Origin: CAVZCK01 sp963798805
Lineage (GTDB): Bacteria; Pseudomonadota; Alphaproteobacteria; Rhizobiales; Rhodomicrobiaceae
Reading direction: 5' to 3'
Length of the DNA: 64,000 nt
Assembly: GCA_963798805.1 (NCBI GenBank)
Contig: CAWCVC010000011.1
Span: 124,001-188,000 of the forward strand
The notes below the pieces were generated by a model. The model made no database searches. It saw only the letters and a list, made by a program, of their open reading frames with translations, and was not told where the DNA came from. This document shows positions 7,114-16,444 of the stretch, in pieces (the first letter of the stretch is position 1; each line of letters opens with the position of its first letter). The position numbers were made by a program, and so were the translations under genes.

Positions 7114-8001
7114 TCACAATGTGTCGATCCGCCGCCAGGGCGCGACATAGGCCTCCAGCCAGCGCGTGATCTGGATAAGCGTCAGCGAGACGACAACCAG
7201 TAAAAACAGCACCGCATACATGAGCGGCGAATTGAAGGTATCGGCAGCCCTCCTCACCAGATATCCGAGGCCATTCGAACCACCGAAGATTTCAGCGATT
7301 ATCACGCCGATAAGGCCGCGCCCGATGCCCTGCTGCACGCCCGCGATGATGAAGGGGAGCGTGTAGGGCAGCACCACTTTGAGATAGAGCTCATGCCGCC
7401 TCGCGCCGAAGACCCTTGCGGCGGACAAGAGCGATTTCTCCGTGGTCTTCACGCCGGCCCAGGCATTGATGATGATCGGAAACACCGCCGACAGCACGAT
7501 GATGGTGATCTGCATCTTCACCGTGAAGCCGAGGAACAGGATGAACAGCGGTACGAGCGCGATGCGCGGAAGCGAGGCGAGCGCCCAGACATAGGGGCTG
7601 AGGATGGTCTCGACGATGCGATTGCCGCCCATCAGCAGACCGGCCGGAATACCGATCGCGCAGGCGATCAGGAGGCCGATGCCGAGATTGCTGAGGCTGT
7701 AGAACAGATGGTCGCGGATGCTGCCCGAGATGACCGCTCCCGGCGGCGCCGATGTCGTCAGCCCCTGCCACAGCGTTGCAAACATGCTGCTCGGCGTCGG
7801 CAGGAACAGAGAGCTGACCGCGCCGGAGCGGGCAAACAGCTCCCATGCGCAGAAAAAGATCGTCAGATTGACGATGGTAATCAGCCAGGAGCCGTAATTG
7901 ATCCAAAGCGTGCGCATGGACCACTCAGTGTCTTCGATCCGGCCCAGCCCGGCGGTGTCGTCGGTCAAGGCGCCGTTCCCACGCTCGAATATGCTCATCA
8001 T
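7114..8001 (-). CDS. ABC transporter permease, NitT/TauT type
   Basis: 295-aa inner-membrane permease of the SsuC/TauC group. About six hydrophobic helices are visible, and the cytoplasmic EAA-type loop is recognisable as AARVFGARRHELYLKVVLPY before TLPFIIAGVQQGIGRGLIGV. Its start overlaps the stop of the ATPase gene by 4 bp (ATGA), implying translational coupling. With the ATPase and the binding protein it forms a complete importer. Confidence 0.9.
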   Translation of the reverse strand: MMSIFERGNGALTDDTAGLGRIEDTEWSMRTLWINYGSWLITIVNLTIFFCAWELFARSGAVSSLFLPTPSSMFATLWQGLTTSAPPGAVISGSIRDHLFYSLSNLGIGLLIACAIGIPAGLLMGGNRIVETILSPYVWALASLPRIALVPLFILFLGFTVKMQITIIVLSAVFPIIINAWAGVKTTEKSLLSAARVFGARRHELYLKVVLPYTLPFIIAGVQQGIGRGLIGVIIAEIFGGSNGLGYLVRRAADTFNSPLMYAVLFLLVVVSLTLIQITRWLEAYVAPWRRIDTL

Positions 8002-8870
8002 TTCGCTCCGCGTGCGCTCTCGAATGCCTCGTCCTTCACCAGCCGCCAGATGTGATCATGGAGCCGGCCGTATTCCGGAAGCGTCTTCAGATCGTGATCG
8101 AACCGGGGGCGCGGCAGATCGATCCGAACGATCTCCTTGATGCGGCCCGGCCGGAATGAAACCACGACCACCCGATCGGCCAGGATGATGGCCTCATCGA
8201 TCGAATGGGTGATGAAGACGACGGTCTGCCCCGTCTTGGAGACGATCCGCTCCAATTCGCTCTGCATCGCTTCGCGCGTCATGGCGTCGATCGCCGCGAA
8301 AGGCTCGTCGGCCAGCAGGATGTCGGGCTCGCAGACCAGGGCGCGCGCAATGCCAACGCGTTGCTTCATGCCGCCCGAGAGCTCATAAGGATAGGATCGC
8401 TCGAAGCCGGTCAGCCCCACGAGGTCGAGACAGCGGCGGACCCGCTCATTCATGTCCTGCTTCGACAGGCCGAGCTTTTGGAATTCGAACGGCATGCGCA
8501 CATTCGATTCCACCGTGCGCCAGGGCATCAGCGCATAATCCTGGAACACCATTGCGCGGTCGGGGCCGGGTCCGGTGACCGGCTTGCCGTTCACCTCGAT
8601 CGTACCGTCCCATGGCCGCACAAGGCCGGATATCGCATTGATGAAGGTGGTCTTGCCGCAGCCGGACGGCCCGACCAGCACGACGAACTCGCCGCGATTG
8701 ACCGTCAGCGTAATGTTGCGCAGCGCCGTTAGCTTTTTGCGCTCGCGGTGCAGCGTGTAGCCGATCGTCAGGCCCTTGGAGACAATGACCGGCTGGGCCT
8801 TTTCTGACATGGGCGCAGGCGATGCGGCCGAGCCAATGCCAGCCCGCTCGGTTTCGGTGAAGATCCCCAC
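7998..8870 (-). CDS. ABC transporter ATP-binding protein, NitT/TauT type
   Basis: 290-aa ATPase of the SsuB/TauB group. It has Walker A GPSGCGKTT, Q-loop VFQDYALMPW, signature LSGGMKQRVGIARAL, Walker B ILLADEPFAAID and the H-loop FITHSIDEA. The GTG at 8870 is preceded by GGGAGGA and is preferred; an internal ATG at 8810 (MSEKAQP) is an alternative. It lies 173 bp downstream of the hydroxyacid dehydrogenase on the same strand, so it may belong to the same transcript. Confidence 0.92.
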   Translation of the reverse strand: MGIFTETERAGIGSAASPAPMSEKAQPVIVSKGLTIGYTLHRERKKLTALRNITLTVNRGEFVVLVGPSGCGKTTFINAISGLVRPWDGTIEVNGKPVTGPGPDRAMVFQDYALMPWRTVESNVRMPFEFQKLGLSKQDMNERVRRCLDLVGLTGFERSYPYELSGGMKQRVGIARALVCEPDILLADEPFAAIDAMTREAMQSELERIVSKTGQTVVFITHSIDEAIILADRVVVVSFRPGRIKEIVRIDLPRPRFDHDLKTLPEYGRLHDHIWRLVKDEAFESARGAK

Positions 8871-9043
8871 GCAGTTCGTCCTCCCAGACGCTCATTTCGC
8901 TTGCAGGGCGCTTATTGTCTTGGTGTTCTCCTGCAAGAGGTGTCTTCTAAACGTGTGCCATCGTTAAACAGAGTATATCAAAGCGCGCGGTCCGCGAGGG
9001 GCATTCCTCGCGCGCCTGCCGAGGGCCATATCCTTGCAACGCG

Positions 9044-10021
9044 TCATTGAACGACATGTTCGGGTGGCTGTTTGTCGACGATGACGCGGATGACATTCTG
9101 CCATGCACGCTGGAACAGTGAAGCCCAGGACTGACGGGTGACGCCGGCAATATGCGGCGTCAGGATCGTTCTCTGCGCGGCCGCCTCGGAGAGCCGCAAG
9201 AGGGGATTGTCATCCGTCGGCGGCTCGGTCGAATAGACGTCGACCGCAGCGCCGCTAAGGCGTCCCGACTCCAATGCCTCGGCAAGCGCGGCTTCGTCGA
9301 CAACGCCACCGCGCGAGGCTTGCACGAGCACCGCACCCGGTTTCATCAAGGCCAGGCGCTCCGCATCGATCAGTCCCCTCGTCGAGGCCACAAGCGGGAC
9401 ATGCGGCGTCACCACATCGGCCCGCCCCAAGAGCGCGTCGAGGTCGAGCGCCTCGGGTTCGATCGCCGCATCCACCGACGCAGGTACGACGGCCGGGTCG
9501 AAAAATGCGATGCGCGCGCCGGCTTGCTTGAACCTGCTGGCGACTGCGGCGCCGATCACGCCCATTCCAATAATACCGACGAGCAGCCCTTCGAGGCCCT
9601 GGACATTATCGCGCAGCAACTGGCCACGAAATGCAGCGTACTGGCCGCTGCGGATCGCCGCCGTGGATTGCTGCAAGCGGCGCAGCAGCGCGGTGGCGCA
9701 GGAAAGCACATACTCCGCAACGGCATCGCTGCTACCGCCCGGCACGTTCGCAACCGGTATGCCGATCCTCTTCAAGCCATCGATATCGACGCGATCGACA
9801 CCGGCGCCGGTCACCTGGATGAGCCGCATCGCGCTGCCGGCGAAGAGCGCCAGCGGAAGCTTCGGCCCAACGGCCGGAATGACGAGCGCCGCAGCGGATT
9901 TTAAAGCCGCCGGCATTGCCGCATCGTCCGGCGCCATGTAAGCGATCGTCAAGCTCTCCGGCGGAGTGACCCCGACCTGGGTGAAATCCGTCTTTGGGCG
10001 CAGGCAGAGCACGTCGGCCAC
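9044..10021 (-). CDS. D-isomer-specific 2-hydroxyacid dehydrogenase
   Basis: 325-aa NAD(P)-dependent dehydrogenase interconverting a 2-oxo acid and a D-2-hydroxy acid. The Rossmann motif is GIIGMGVIGAAVASRF. The catalytic Arg is in LVQASRGGVVDEAAL, Glu in VDVYSTEPP and His in LTPHIAGVT, so the Arg-Glu-His set is complete. It starts with GTG after a GAGGGG ribosome site. Within the cluster it is a candidate for reducing or oxidising a pathway acid intermediate; the true substrate cannot be read from sequence. Confidence 0.9.
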   Translation of the reverse strand: MADVLCLRPKTDFTQVGVTPPESLTIAYMAPDDAAMPAALKSAAALVIPAVGPKLPLALFAGSAMRLIQVTGAGVDRVDIDGLKRIGIPVANVPGGSSDAVAEYVLSCATALLRRLQQSTAAIRSGQYAAFRGQLLRDNVQGLEGLLVGIIGMGVIGAAVASRFKQAGARIAFFDPAVVPASVDAAIEPEALDLDALLGRADVVTPHVPLVASTRGLIDAERLALMKPGAVLVQASRGGVVDEAALAEALESGRLSGAAVDVYSTEPPTDDNPLLRLSEAAAQRTILTPHIAGVTRQSWASLFQRAWQNVIRVIVDKQPPEHVVQ

Positions 10022-10035
10022 GAACAGGTCACCCC

Positions 10036-10422
10036 TCAGCTCGAATCCCAGTCCGCGAATTCTACAGTGCCCGGCGCGATGTTGCTCACTGGAAAGAAGC
10101 AGATCAGCCGCAAAGTCGTCTGCCCGGTGTTGTAGGTCGCATGCCGTTCGCCGGCGGGGATGAGAACGGTATCGCCGGCTTTGACGGGGTACTCGCCATG
10201 CTCGGTGCGGGTGACGCCCTCACCGGCGAGGACGTGAATGCACTCTTCGAAGCCGTGGTGAGCATGCGGGCCGCGGCGGGCGGCGCCTGGCCCCACCGGC
10301 TCGATCTCGACCAGGCGAACCGTCGAGGAGGCCGAGCCGGTCCCGGCGCTGACGATCTCCCGCGAGCGGCGGCCGGGCAAATGCATCTCCTTGGCATCTT
10401 GCAGCGTGATCAGCGTCGCCAT
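10036..10422 (-). CDS. Small cupin-domain protein
   Basis: 128-aa single-domain cupin. The two conserved motifs are visible: GPHAHHGFEECIHVLAGEG (metal-binding His and Glu) and the C-terminal PAGERHATYNTG. Such proteins can be dioxygenases, isomerases or small-molecule sensors. The ATG at 10422 overlaps the creatininase stop codon (TGATG), so the two are translationally coupled. The much longer open frame upstream is an artefact of the overlap. Confidence 0.85.
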   Translation of the reverse strand: MATLITLQDAKEMHLPGRRSREIVSAGTGSASSTVRLVEIEPVGPGAARRGPHAHHGFEECIHVLAGEGVTRTEHGEYPVKAGDTVLIPAGERHATYNTGQTTLRLICFFPVSNIAPGTVEFADWDSS

Positions 10423-11225
10423 CAGGCGCCCCCGTGCAGATGCGCAAGCTCGGCCGTGCCGCCGAGCGCCCGTGCGAGCTGGGCGTAGAGTTCGGTTGCT
10501 TCGGCGGCGATCGCATCGGCGACCGCTTCCACCATCGCGGCACCACGTTCGGCGGTGGCGCCCGCTGGCGTGCCATACCATCCCGTCGGCGCGATATTGC
10601 GGATGTCGGTCAGCACCGGCTGGTAGCTCCTGGTGCGGCGGAGCTTGTCCATATGGCGGCCGCGCTGATCATCCGAGGAATCGGCGATGCGGTCGAGATG
10701 CACCAGCTCCGGCCGGCAGGCGAGCACGGCCAGGGCCTCGATCTCTCCGCCATGAGTGAGGCCGTTGCACTGCGCGCCAAACATCTCCTCGGCCACATAG
10801 CAGGCTTGCACGGTGAGCACCGTCAATCCGACGCGGCGGTGCAGATCCTCGGCCGCGATGGCGAGCGAGGGGATGTTGCCCTCATGCCAGTTGATGATCA
10901 TCAGCCGTTTCGCGCCGTGCCTTGCCGCCGACTCGCAGATCTCGGTGACGACGCGGATATAGGTAGCGGGTGTGAAGGTGAGCGTCGCCTCATAGGGCAT
11001 GTGCATCGGCGTGACGCCCACCATAGGGCCGGGCAGGACCAGGGCATCGAGCCTGTCGGCGATCGCCAGTGCGATCATCTCGGCGGCGAAGGAATCGGTG
11101 CCGGCCGGCAGGTGCGCGCCGTGCTGCTCGACACTGCCCGTCGGCAGGATGACCAGCGAATTCGTACCGAACTGCCGGGCCACCTCCGGCTGCGTCAGCT
11201 CGGTCAGGAGGCGACTGGGCAGCAT
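10422..11225 (-). CDS. Creatininase-family amidohydrolase
   Basis: 267-aa metal-dependent hydrolase of the creatininase/ArfB family, which cleaves cyclic or linear amides. The metal ligands are present: Glu and His in GSVEQHGAHLP, Asp in AGTDSF, His in IINWHEGN and Glu in THGGEIEALA. The length fits the family (240–270). AGGAGG precedes the ATG, and only 4 bp separate it from the oxidoreductase stop upstream. The real substrate is unknown; creatinine use is not implied, because no creatinase or sarcosine oxidase is nearby. Confidence 0.9.
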   Translation of the reverse strand: MLPSRLLTELTQPEVARQFGTNSLVILPTGSVEQHGAHLPAGTDSFAAEMIALAIADRLDALVLPGPMVGVTPMHMPYEATLTFTPATYIRVVTEICESAARHGAKRLMIINWHEGNIPSLAIAAEDLHRRVGLTVLTVQACYVAEEMFGAQCNGLTHGGEIEALAVLACRPELVHLDRIADSSDDQRGRHMDKLRRTRSYQPVLTDIRNIAPTGWYGTPAGATAERGAAMVEAVADAIAAEATELYAQLARALGGTAELAHLHGGA

Positions 11226-11229
11226 ATTC

Positions 11230-12306
11230 TCAGCCTCCTGACAGTTCGTCGCGTGCGTCCTGGCGGATGTCGTTGAGCCTCACCAGGGCGCCGCCCCGCT
11301 CGATCGAACGCAAGGCGGCGTAGACGCATGCGACGGCGGTGTTACCATTTGCGGCGCTGAGCTCATTCTCCTTCCCGGTCCGGCAGCTCCCGGCAAACAG
11401 ATCCAGCTCGGCGAGAAACATGTTGGATTCCGGCTCCTCCAGGACCTCGCGCTGGCCATAGCCGGCCTTGCCGCGCTGGATGTAGAGGGTCGATGAAGCC
11501 CGCAGCTTCTCCGGCGTGTCCCAGGTGCGGAAATCGATCTCGTAATGCATGAGGCCCTTCGAGCCGAAAACCCGGACCGCGAAGATGCCGGGCGATGTCC
11601 ATGAGCTGCCGACATAGGCGATCTTGCCGTCGGCGAATTTGAGGAGCGTCATCGACTGGTCGTCGACCTCGGCGCCGACGGGCGACAGCTTGGAGCCGAT
11701 CGATGTCGCCTCAGTGATCTCGCCGCCGAGATAATGAACGATATCGAACATGTGGATGGCGAGTTGCGACAGCGGACCGCCCGGCGCGCGGTCCTTATAC
11801 CAGCGCCATGTCTGCGGCGTCAGTTCGAGCGCCCGTTCGTTGGAGAAATTCGCCTCGATGAATCCGACCCGGCCGAGCTCGCCGGCGTCGATCGCCTTGC
11901 GGATGGCGCGGATGCCGCCGAGCAGGCGCGCGCTGTGGCCGACGGTGACGGTGACGCCGTAGGTCTGTTGCAGCGCCTCGATGGCGAGGCCGTCGCTAAG
12001 CGACTGGGCGATCGGCTTCTCCGTATAAACATGCTTGCCCGCCTTCGCGGCTTCTGCCGCGAGGGGCAGGTGCTGCTCATTCGGAACAGTGAGGATGACG
12101 CCAGCAATATCGTCTCTCGACAGGAGCGATTGCAGATCGGCAACGACCGCTATGCCGGTCTCGGCGGCGAAACTGTCTCTGTTCTCCGGCGAGCGGCTGA
12201 ACCCCGCGACGATTTCTATCTTATTGGAGAGCTTCGACGCACGGGCCAGCACCCGGCCCCATCTTCCCAAACCGACGATGCCGACTTTGACCTTGCCTGG
12301 TGCCAT
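11230..12306 (-). CDS. Gfo/Idh/MocA-family oxidoreductase
   Basis: 358-aa NAD(P)-dependent oxidoreductase. It has the N-terminal Rossmann fold GIVGLGRWGRVLARAS, the family EKP motif in VYTEKPIAQSL (catalytic Lys), and a C-terminal alpha/beta domain with QLAIHMFDIVHYLGGEI, where His is typically catalytic. These enzymes act on sugars, inositols or hydroxy acids. It is the first enzyme gene after the GntR regulator, separated by 123 bp that hold a possible promoter, and is likely transcribed with the creatininase and cupin genes. Confidence 0.9.
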   Translation of the reverse strand: MAPGKVKVGIVGLGRWGRVLARASKLSNKIEIVAGFSRSPENRDSFAAETGIAVVADLQSLLSRDDIAGVILTVPNEQHLPLAAEAAKAGKHVYTEKPIAQSLSDGLAIEALQQTYGVTVTVGHSARLLGGIRAIRKAIDAGELGRVGFIEANFSNERALELTPQTWRWYKDRAPGGPLSQLAIHMFDIVHYLGGEITEATSIGSKLSPVGAEVDDQSMTLLKFADGKIAYVGSSWTSPGIFAVRVFGSKGLMHYEIDFRTWDTPEKLRASSTLYIQRGKAGYGQREVLEEPESNMFLAELDLFAGSCRTGKENELSAANGNTAVACVYAALRSIERGGALVRLNDIRQDARDELSGG

Positions 12307-12334
12307 GTTGCCCCACTGCAGCCCGTATTACAGT

Positions 12335-12359
12335 ATTATAGTATGACAGCATGGGTCAA
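12335..12359 (-). promoter_or_regulatory. Possible promoter/operator upstream of the Gfo/Idh gene
   Basis: On the minus strand a TTGACC (12354–12359) and a TATAAT (12335–12340) are present, but only 13 bp apart. They are therefore not a canonical pair, and an activator-assisted or shifted -10 would be needed. An imperfect dyad (TACAGTATTATAGTA) overlaps the TATAAT and could be a GntR operator. This is only a candidate. Confidence 0.25.
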
Positions 12360-12429
12360 TGAGGATGGCAGATGACAGTCTCCGAACAAGGAGTTCCGGC
12401 AGCATGACAAGGCGCGCTGGGGGTTGACG

Positions 12430-13173
12430 TCAGAGCGTGTCTGCGTCGGTTTCGCTGAACAGGCGCATGATCTCGGCGGCGGCATCCATGGCCTCCTGCC
12501 GCACCACCTTTTCAGCCAGCTCTCCATCGCGCTTCTTCAATGCACCGTAGAACTCGCGCAAGGCGGTGATGCTTTGCTTCGAGCGACCCGGCGAGCGGTT
12601 CGGATGCCCCAAGCCCAGAGCGCGCCATCGGCAGATGCGTGCATAGAGCGGCGCAATCATTGCGGACAGCGATTCGCTGCCCGCGCCGGCGAACAGTATG
12701 TCGTAAAAGTCGTTCTTCGCGGCAAGGATGACGTCCGGCGAGCCGGTTCGATAAGCGGCGACCGTGCGGTCGAGCGCATCTTTGAGAGCGGCCAGATCGC
12801 TGGAGCAGGCTTTTGCGACGAACATGCGCGCGGCGAGCCCTTCCAGGGCGGACCGGATCAGATAGAGGTCCTCCGCTTCGGCCCGGGTCAGCGCCCTGAC
12901 GATCGGCCCCTTGTTGGGGATCGTTTCGACGATCAGCTCGGATTCGAGCTGCCTCAACGCCTCACGGATGACGGTCCGCGACACGCCGATCATGTCGATC
13001 AATTCGCGCTCGATCAGTCGCGCGCCTGGAGCGAGGCGTCCGTCGATAATCGCTTTGCGCAGGGTATTGACGACCTCGGCACGCAGTGGCGCCGCACGTT
13101 TCTTGACGGCCGCAATAACGACCTTGGGCGGATCAGACGCATTGTTCGGTTTGCGATCGGGCGCGTCACGCAT
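12430..13173 (-). CDS. GntR-family (FCD domain) transcriptional regulator
   Basis: 247-aa regulator of the FadR/FCD group. The N-terminal winged helix is clear (TLRKAIIDGRLAPGARLIER, GVSRTVIREALRQLESE). The C-terminal all-helical ligand domain contains spaced Asp/His residues (DLYLIRSALEGLAARM, NDFYDILFAGAGSE) that in the family bind a metal and a carboxylate ligand. It sits in the middle of the cluster on the same strand and is the obvious candidate to control it in response to an organic-acid substrate or intermediate. Confidence 0.9.
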   Translation of the reverse strand: MRDAPDRKPNNASDPPKVVIAAVKKRAAPLRAEVVNTLRKAIIDGRLAPGARLIERELIDMIGVSRTVIREALRQLESELIVETIPNKGPIVRALTRAEAEDLYLIRSALEGLAARMFVAKACSSDLAALKDALDRTVAAYRTGSPDVILAAKNDFYDILFAGAGSESLSAMIAPLYARICRWRALGLGHPNRSPGRSKQSITALREFYGALKKRDGELAEKVVRQEAMDAAAEIMRLFSETDADTL

Positions 13174-13212
13174 TGCGCAGGCTGCTCCAATTGTCGGTTC
13201 GAATTCAGATCG

Positions 13213-14175
13213 TCAAAGCCTGAGCAGGTTTGTGGCGTTGGCTCCGGCAATCTTTGCGCGGTCATCCTCGCCAAGCGGTGCGCTCTCAAGCCATGCGGCG
13301 CCCGGTCTGTTCTCAACGTAGGGATAGTCGACAGCAAACAGGATGCGGTCCACACCCATCTCGTCAATACAGCAGGCAAGCGCCGGCGAAGAGAAGAACC
13401 CACTCGTGGTGACATAAAAGCCGCTGGTGAAGATCTCGCGAAAGTGGATCGACTTCTGGCCGGGCCGCGCCAGAGCCTCATCGATCCGCCAGATCAGGAA
13501 AGGCAAAGTCTCGCCAAGATGGCCGAGAATGATTTTAAGATCGGGGTACGTGTCGAAAATGCCGCTAAGCACCAGCCGCAAGGCGTGGGTGGCAGTCTCG
13601 ACCGTGAACCCCCACGCCGCGCGGATGACCGTCGGAAAGTCTTCGACATAGTCCTTGTAATAGGCATCGACGACGGCCGGATGCGGCACCGATGGATGCA
13701 GATAGATTGGGACGGCGAGCCGTTCGGCGCGCTCGAAGATCGGCCGGAAGCGCGCATCGTCGAGAAAGAGACCGTTCGCGAGTCCATGGATCATGGCGCC
13801 CTTGAAGCCGAGCCGAGTGACGGTGCGTTCCAACTCGTCGGCCGCGGCAACGGGATCGGCTGTCGGCAGAGCGGCAAAAGCGGCGAACCTGTTTGGAAAA
13901 GCGGCAATTGCTGTCGAGAGCCTATCATTGACCCGTTGTGAAAGCGCGACTGCCGTATCGACGGCCAGAAGCTGGGTCGAGGGCGAACCATGTGAGAGAA
14001 CCTGAACATCGATCCCCGCCTTGTCCATCTCCCCAATTCTCTCTGCGCCGACATCGTAGAGACGCTGGGTCAGCTGTTCCGCTCCACGCCGGCCGGGCGG
14101 AAATGTCGACGCCAGCTCGGTGTCCCAATAATGCTCTTCCACGGTTATGACGGGCTGACCAGAAGCAAGCGGCAT
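13213..14175 (-). CDS. Amidohydrolase-2 family decarboxylase (gamma-resorcylate decarboxylase-like)
   Basis: 320-aa TIM-barrel metalloenzyme of the ACMSD/2,6-dihydroxybenzoate decarboxylase group. Metal and catalytic residues seen are Glu and His in VTVEEHYWD, His in IYLHPSVPHP, His in IILGHLGETLPFLIWRID and Asp in FAVDYPYVEN. GHLGE-PF-WRID and the terminal DYP-EN are characteristic of nonoxidative aromatic decarboxylases. It is upstream-most in the cluster, starts 40 bp before the GntR gene and is probably the first gene of the operon. An aromatic-acid substrate is an inference from the family. Confidence 0.85.
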   Translation of the reverse strand: MPLASGQPVITVEEHYWDTELASTFPPGRRGAEQLTQRLYDVGAERIGEMDKAGIDVQVLSHGSPSTQLLAVDTAVALSQRVNDRLSTAIAAFPNRFAAFAALPTADPVAAADELERTVTRLGFKGAMIHGLANGLFLDDARFRPIFERAERLAVPIYLHPSVPHPAVVDAYYKDYVEDFPTVIRAAWGFTVETATHALRLVLSGIFDTYPDLKIILGHLGETLPFLIWRIDEALARPGQKSIHFREIFTSGFYVTTSGFFSSPALACCIDEMGVDRILFAVDYPYVENRPGAAWLESAPLGEDDRAKIAGANATNLLRL

Positions 14176-14369
14176 AGATGTGTCTCCAGCGAGCTAGCAA
14201 GATTCACGGGACCGTACATGCAACCATACCTTTTCAGATGTGGTGGGTATATCGATGTCCGCGTCGCACCCAGGGATGGGACCGGCCCGCCACAGCCATC
14301 TGCCCTTCGGAAGGCCGAGCGCCACGCGGCGTCCGTCGGCGAGCCAGCCAGCAACATGGCAGTCGATCG

Positions 14370-14850
14370 TTAAGAAGCCGGATTTTGGCGCGGCGCAGAG
14401 TCGAGCGCGGCAAGGATGGCTTTGAGGATCTGGCGCAATAGACATCTCAACCAATTGAGGATGCGTAGGAGATTATATTCGACGGTGGTGAGCACGGCAT
14501 TGGCGTGATCGCATCGCGACCCTTGAGAAAGGTCCGGCCCAGATGCCCATCGGTTTTCATATGGCCGATGGCGGCTTCGATGGCGGACCGGCGCTTCAAC
14601 TCACGTTTGATCTGTCCGTGGACGGCGCGCTTCTGGCCTGACAGGAACACACGGAGCGGATGGGTGGCGTCGTGGCCGAGATCGCCTTGTTGGCATAGAC
14701 CCGCTCGATCTCCCGGTCGGTCAAGGCCTGGGCCTCCTCGATCACGGCGCGCGGCGTATGCCCGTCATAAGGATTGCCTGGCAGAGTCTTGGCATGGATC
14801 ACGAACTGTCCGCCTCGCAGCGCCGATTGGTCGTGGCGAACCGGCCCGGC
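14370..14850 (-). pseudogene. IS5-family transposase C-terminal remnant
   Basis: Read on the minus strand in three frames: ALRGGQFVIHAKTLPGNPYD, then LGHDATHPLRVFLSGQKRAV and GQIKRELKRRSAIEAAIGHM, then DHANAVLTTVEYNLLRIL to a TAA at 14370. These are the consecutive C-terminal blocks of an IS5-group transposase with two frameshifts (near 14690 and 14525). The 5' half is missing and the remnant abuts the IS1380-like gene at about 14850. Non-functional. Confidence 0.7.
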
Positions 14851-16222
14851 CGTGCGAGCTGGCAACTCTGAGCGTTATCTGTCGCGCATGCTTGACGAGG
14901 GCGCCGATGCTGGTGAGCAGAAGCGGCCGGCTGGTGATCGCCTCGAGGTGCTGGCCGGGCTCGGCGAGGCGGACAAACAGGCTCCACCAGTTGTAAATCA
15001 GTGCGACGTTGCGCGCCGTTAGCCGGCAGCGGGCGAGATCCTGGGTCGTGAAGCCGCCCCATCCCCACTGGTTCTTCAACTCGTCGAAGGCGTTCTCGCA
15101 GTCGGCTCGGTCACGATAGAGCTGCCCCAATGTGAGGATCTCGTCGTCGAGCGATGTGACGAGCGCGCTGTACTCCCATAGCTGGCGGTCACCTTTGACC
15201 TGCGCAAACGAGAGCTGGAGCTGGCCGGTGTTGCTCCGTTCACTGATGGCGATCGGTTCCTTGAGCCGACGGCGCAGCAAAATCACACGGCGTGGCTCTT
15301 CCCAGCCCATCAGCTGCAGCCGATCCTCCTTGCCCTGCCAGCCGTGCCCGGCACTGGTCCAGGCACCGTCCCTCATGGCCCGCTCGATGGCTTTCTTCAC
15401 GTTCTTCGTCAAGCGCAGCTTGAACAGGAACGGCAACGCGCGCTCCTCGCACTTGCGCATAACCTGATCCGAGGCAATGCCCGCATCATCGCGCAGGAGT
15501 CGCGGCCATCGATCCCGCCCGATACGATCGAGCAGTGCCCATAACCCGGGCGCAGCATGATTAAACGTGTGCTGATTGCCGGCCATCACATCGACGCCGA
15601 TGATGAGGCGCAGGTTGGCCAGCACGTAGGTGTGATAGGTGTGGCTGGGCCGGCCGGGCTTTTTCGGATTGTAGCCGACCAGCGCGCCCTCCTGACGACC
15701 ATAGAGCGGCTTGATCGTCGTATCGACATCCATGATCCAAGGCTCGCCCAAGAGTGGTGCGATGCAGTAATCGAGATGGCTCTGCAGCCAGGCGATGCCC
15801 TTGTCCTCCTCGATCGCGGCCATCGCCCGGCGGATCGCGTCCTCGCTCATCACCTTGGTCAGGCCAATCAGATCGCGCAGTACGTTGTCTGCCCGCAGCG
15901 CCGTGATGTGGGCGTAGCGCTTGTGGCCCGCCAGAACCGATAGCAGGATCGTTCCCAGTACGTCGCGTTTGCTCGGCGCGTTCGGGCTCGTGTAGACGAG
16001 CGGGCAGTCCGCCACATAGGCATCGAACAGTCCGGACGCCTTCAGGAACTGGATAAAGAACGGCAACTGCCCGAATGGCGTCAGCGGTGCCGTCACGTCC
16101 CATTCGACGCGGACTGGACCGGCCCAACTCTCCACTATGACCGCCGCTGGCGGAGGGGCAACCTCAACCAACGGTTGCTCACCCGCCGGGTGAGCCGATA
16201 GCTTGCGCTTCTTGCTGATCAT
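14765..16222 (-). mobile_element. IS1380-like transposase, C-terminus replaced at an IS junction
   Basis: 485-aa DDE transposase. Segments typical of the IS1380-type group are KRDVLGTILLSVLAGHKRYA, the first Asp in EPWIMDVDTTIKPLYG, the second Asp in LLRDDAGIAS and the Glu region YRDRADCENAFDELKNQWGW. After VASSHGRAG (about 14850) the frame runs out of phase into IS5 sequence, so the last ~24 residues are not native. The catalytic core seems intact but the 3' end of the element is missing, so independent transposition is unlikely. It marks the right edge of the catabolic cluster. Confidence 0.75.
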
Positions 16223-16394
16223 CCCCTTGAGAAAGCGCGACTTTCCGCTTCAGGCAAGCGCCGTAACTGCCGAATGTAGGTTGAAGTGATCAGCCAATGT
16301 CCAGAATCGCCGCGATCTCTCCCTTTACGGTTCGGTCGAGCCGCCGGAGAAATGCGCCTCGGATCTGCCGCGCGGCAGGCGAGAGTCCATCATG

Positions 16395-16427
16395 TTGACG
16401 TTTTCCGAAAAATCCGTATTATACGGA
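16395..16427 (+). promoter_or_regulatory. Promoter with overlapping palindromic operator of the toxin–antitoxin pair
   Basis: TTGACG (16395–16400) and TATTAT (16417–16422) are 16 bp apart. A perfect 15-bp dyad, TCCGTAT-T-ATACGGA (16413–16427), covers the -10 element. An AGGAG ribosome site (16433–16437) and the antitoxin ATG at 16445 follow. An operator over the -10 is the standard layout for antitoxin autorepression. Confidence 0.6.
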
Positions 16428-16444
16428 AAAGTAGGAGATAGGCC

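Noticed and set aside
14176..14369. Small frames upstream of the amidohydrolase gene
   Set aside because: None has a ribosome site or recognisable domain. The region is better read as the leader and promoter of the catabolic operon next to IS5 debris.
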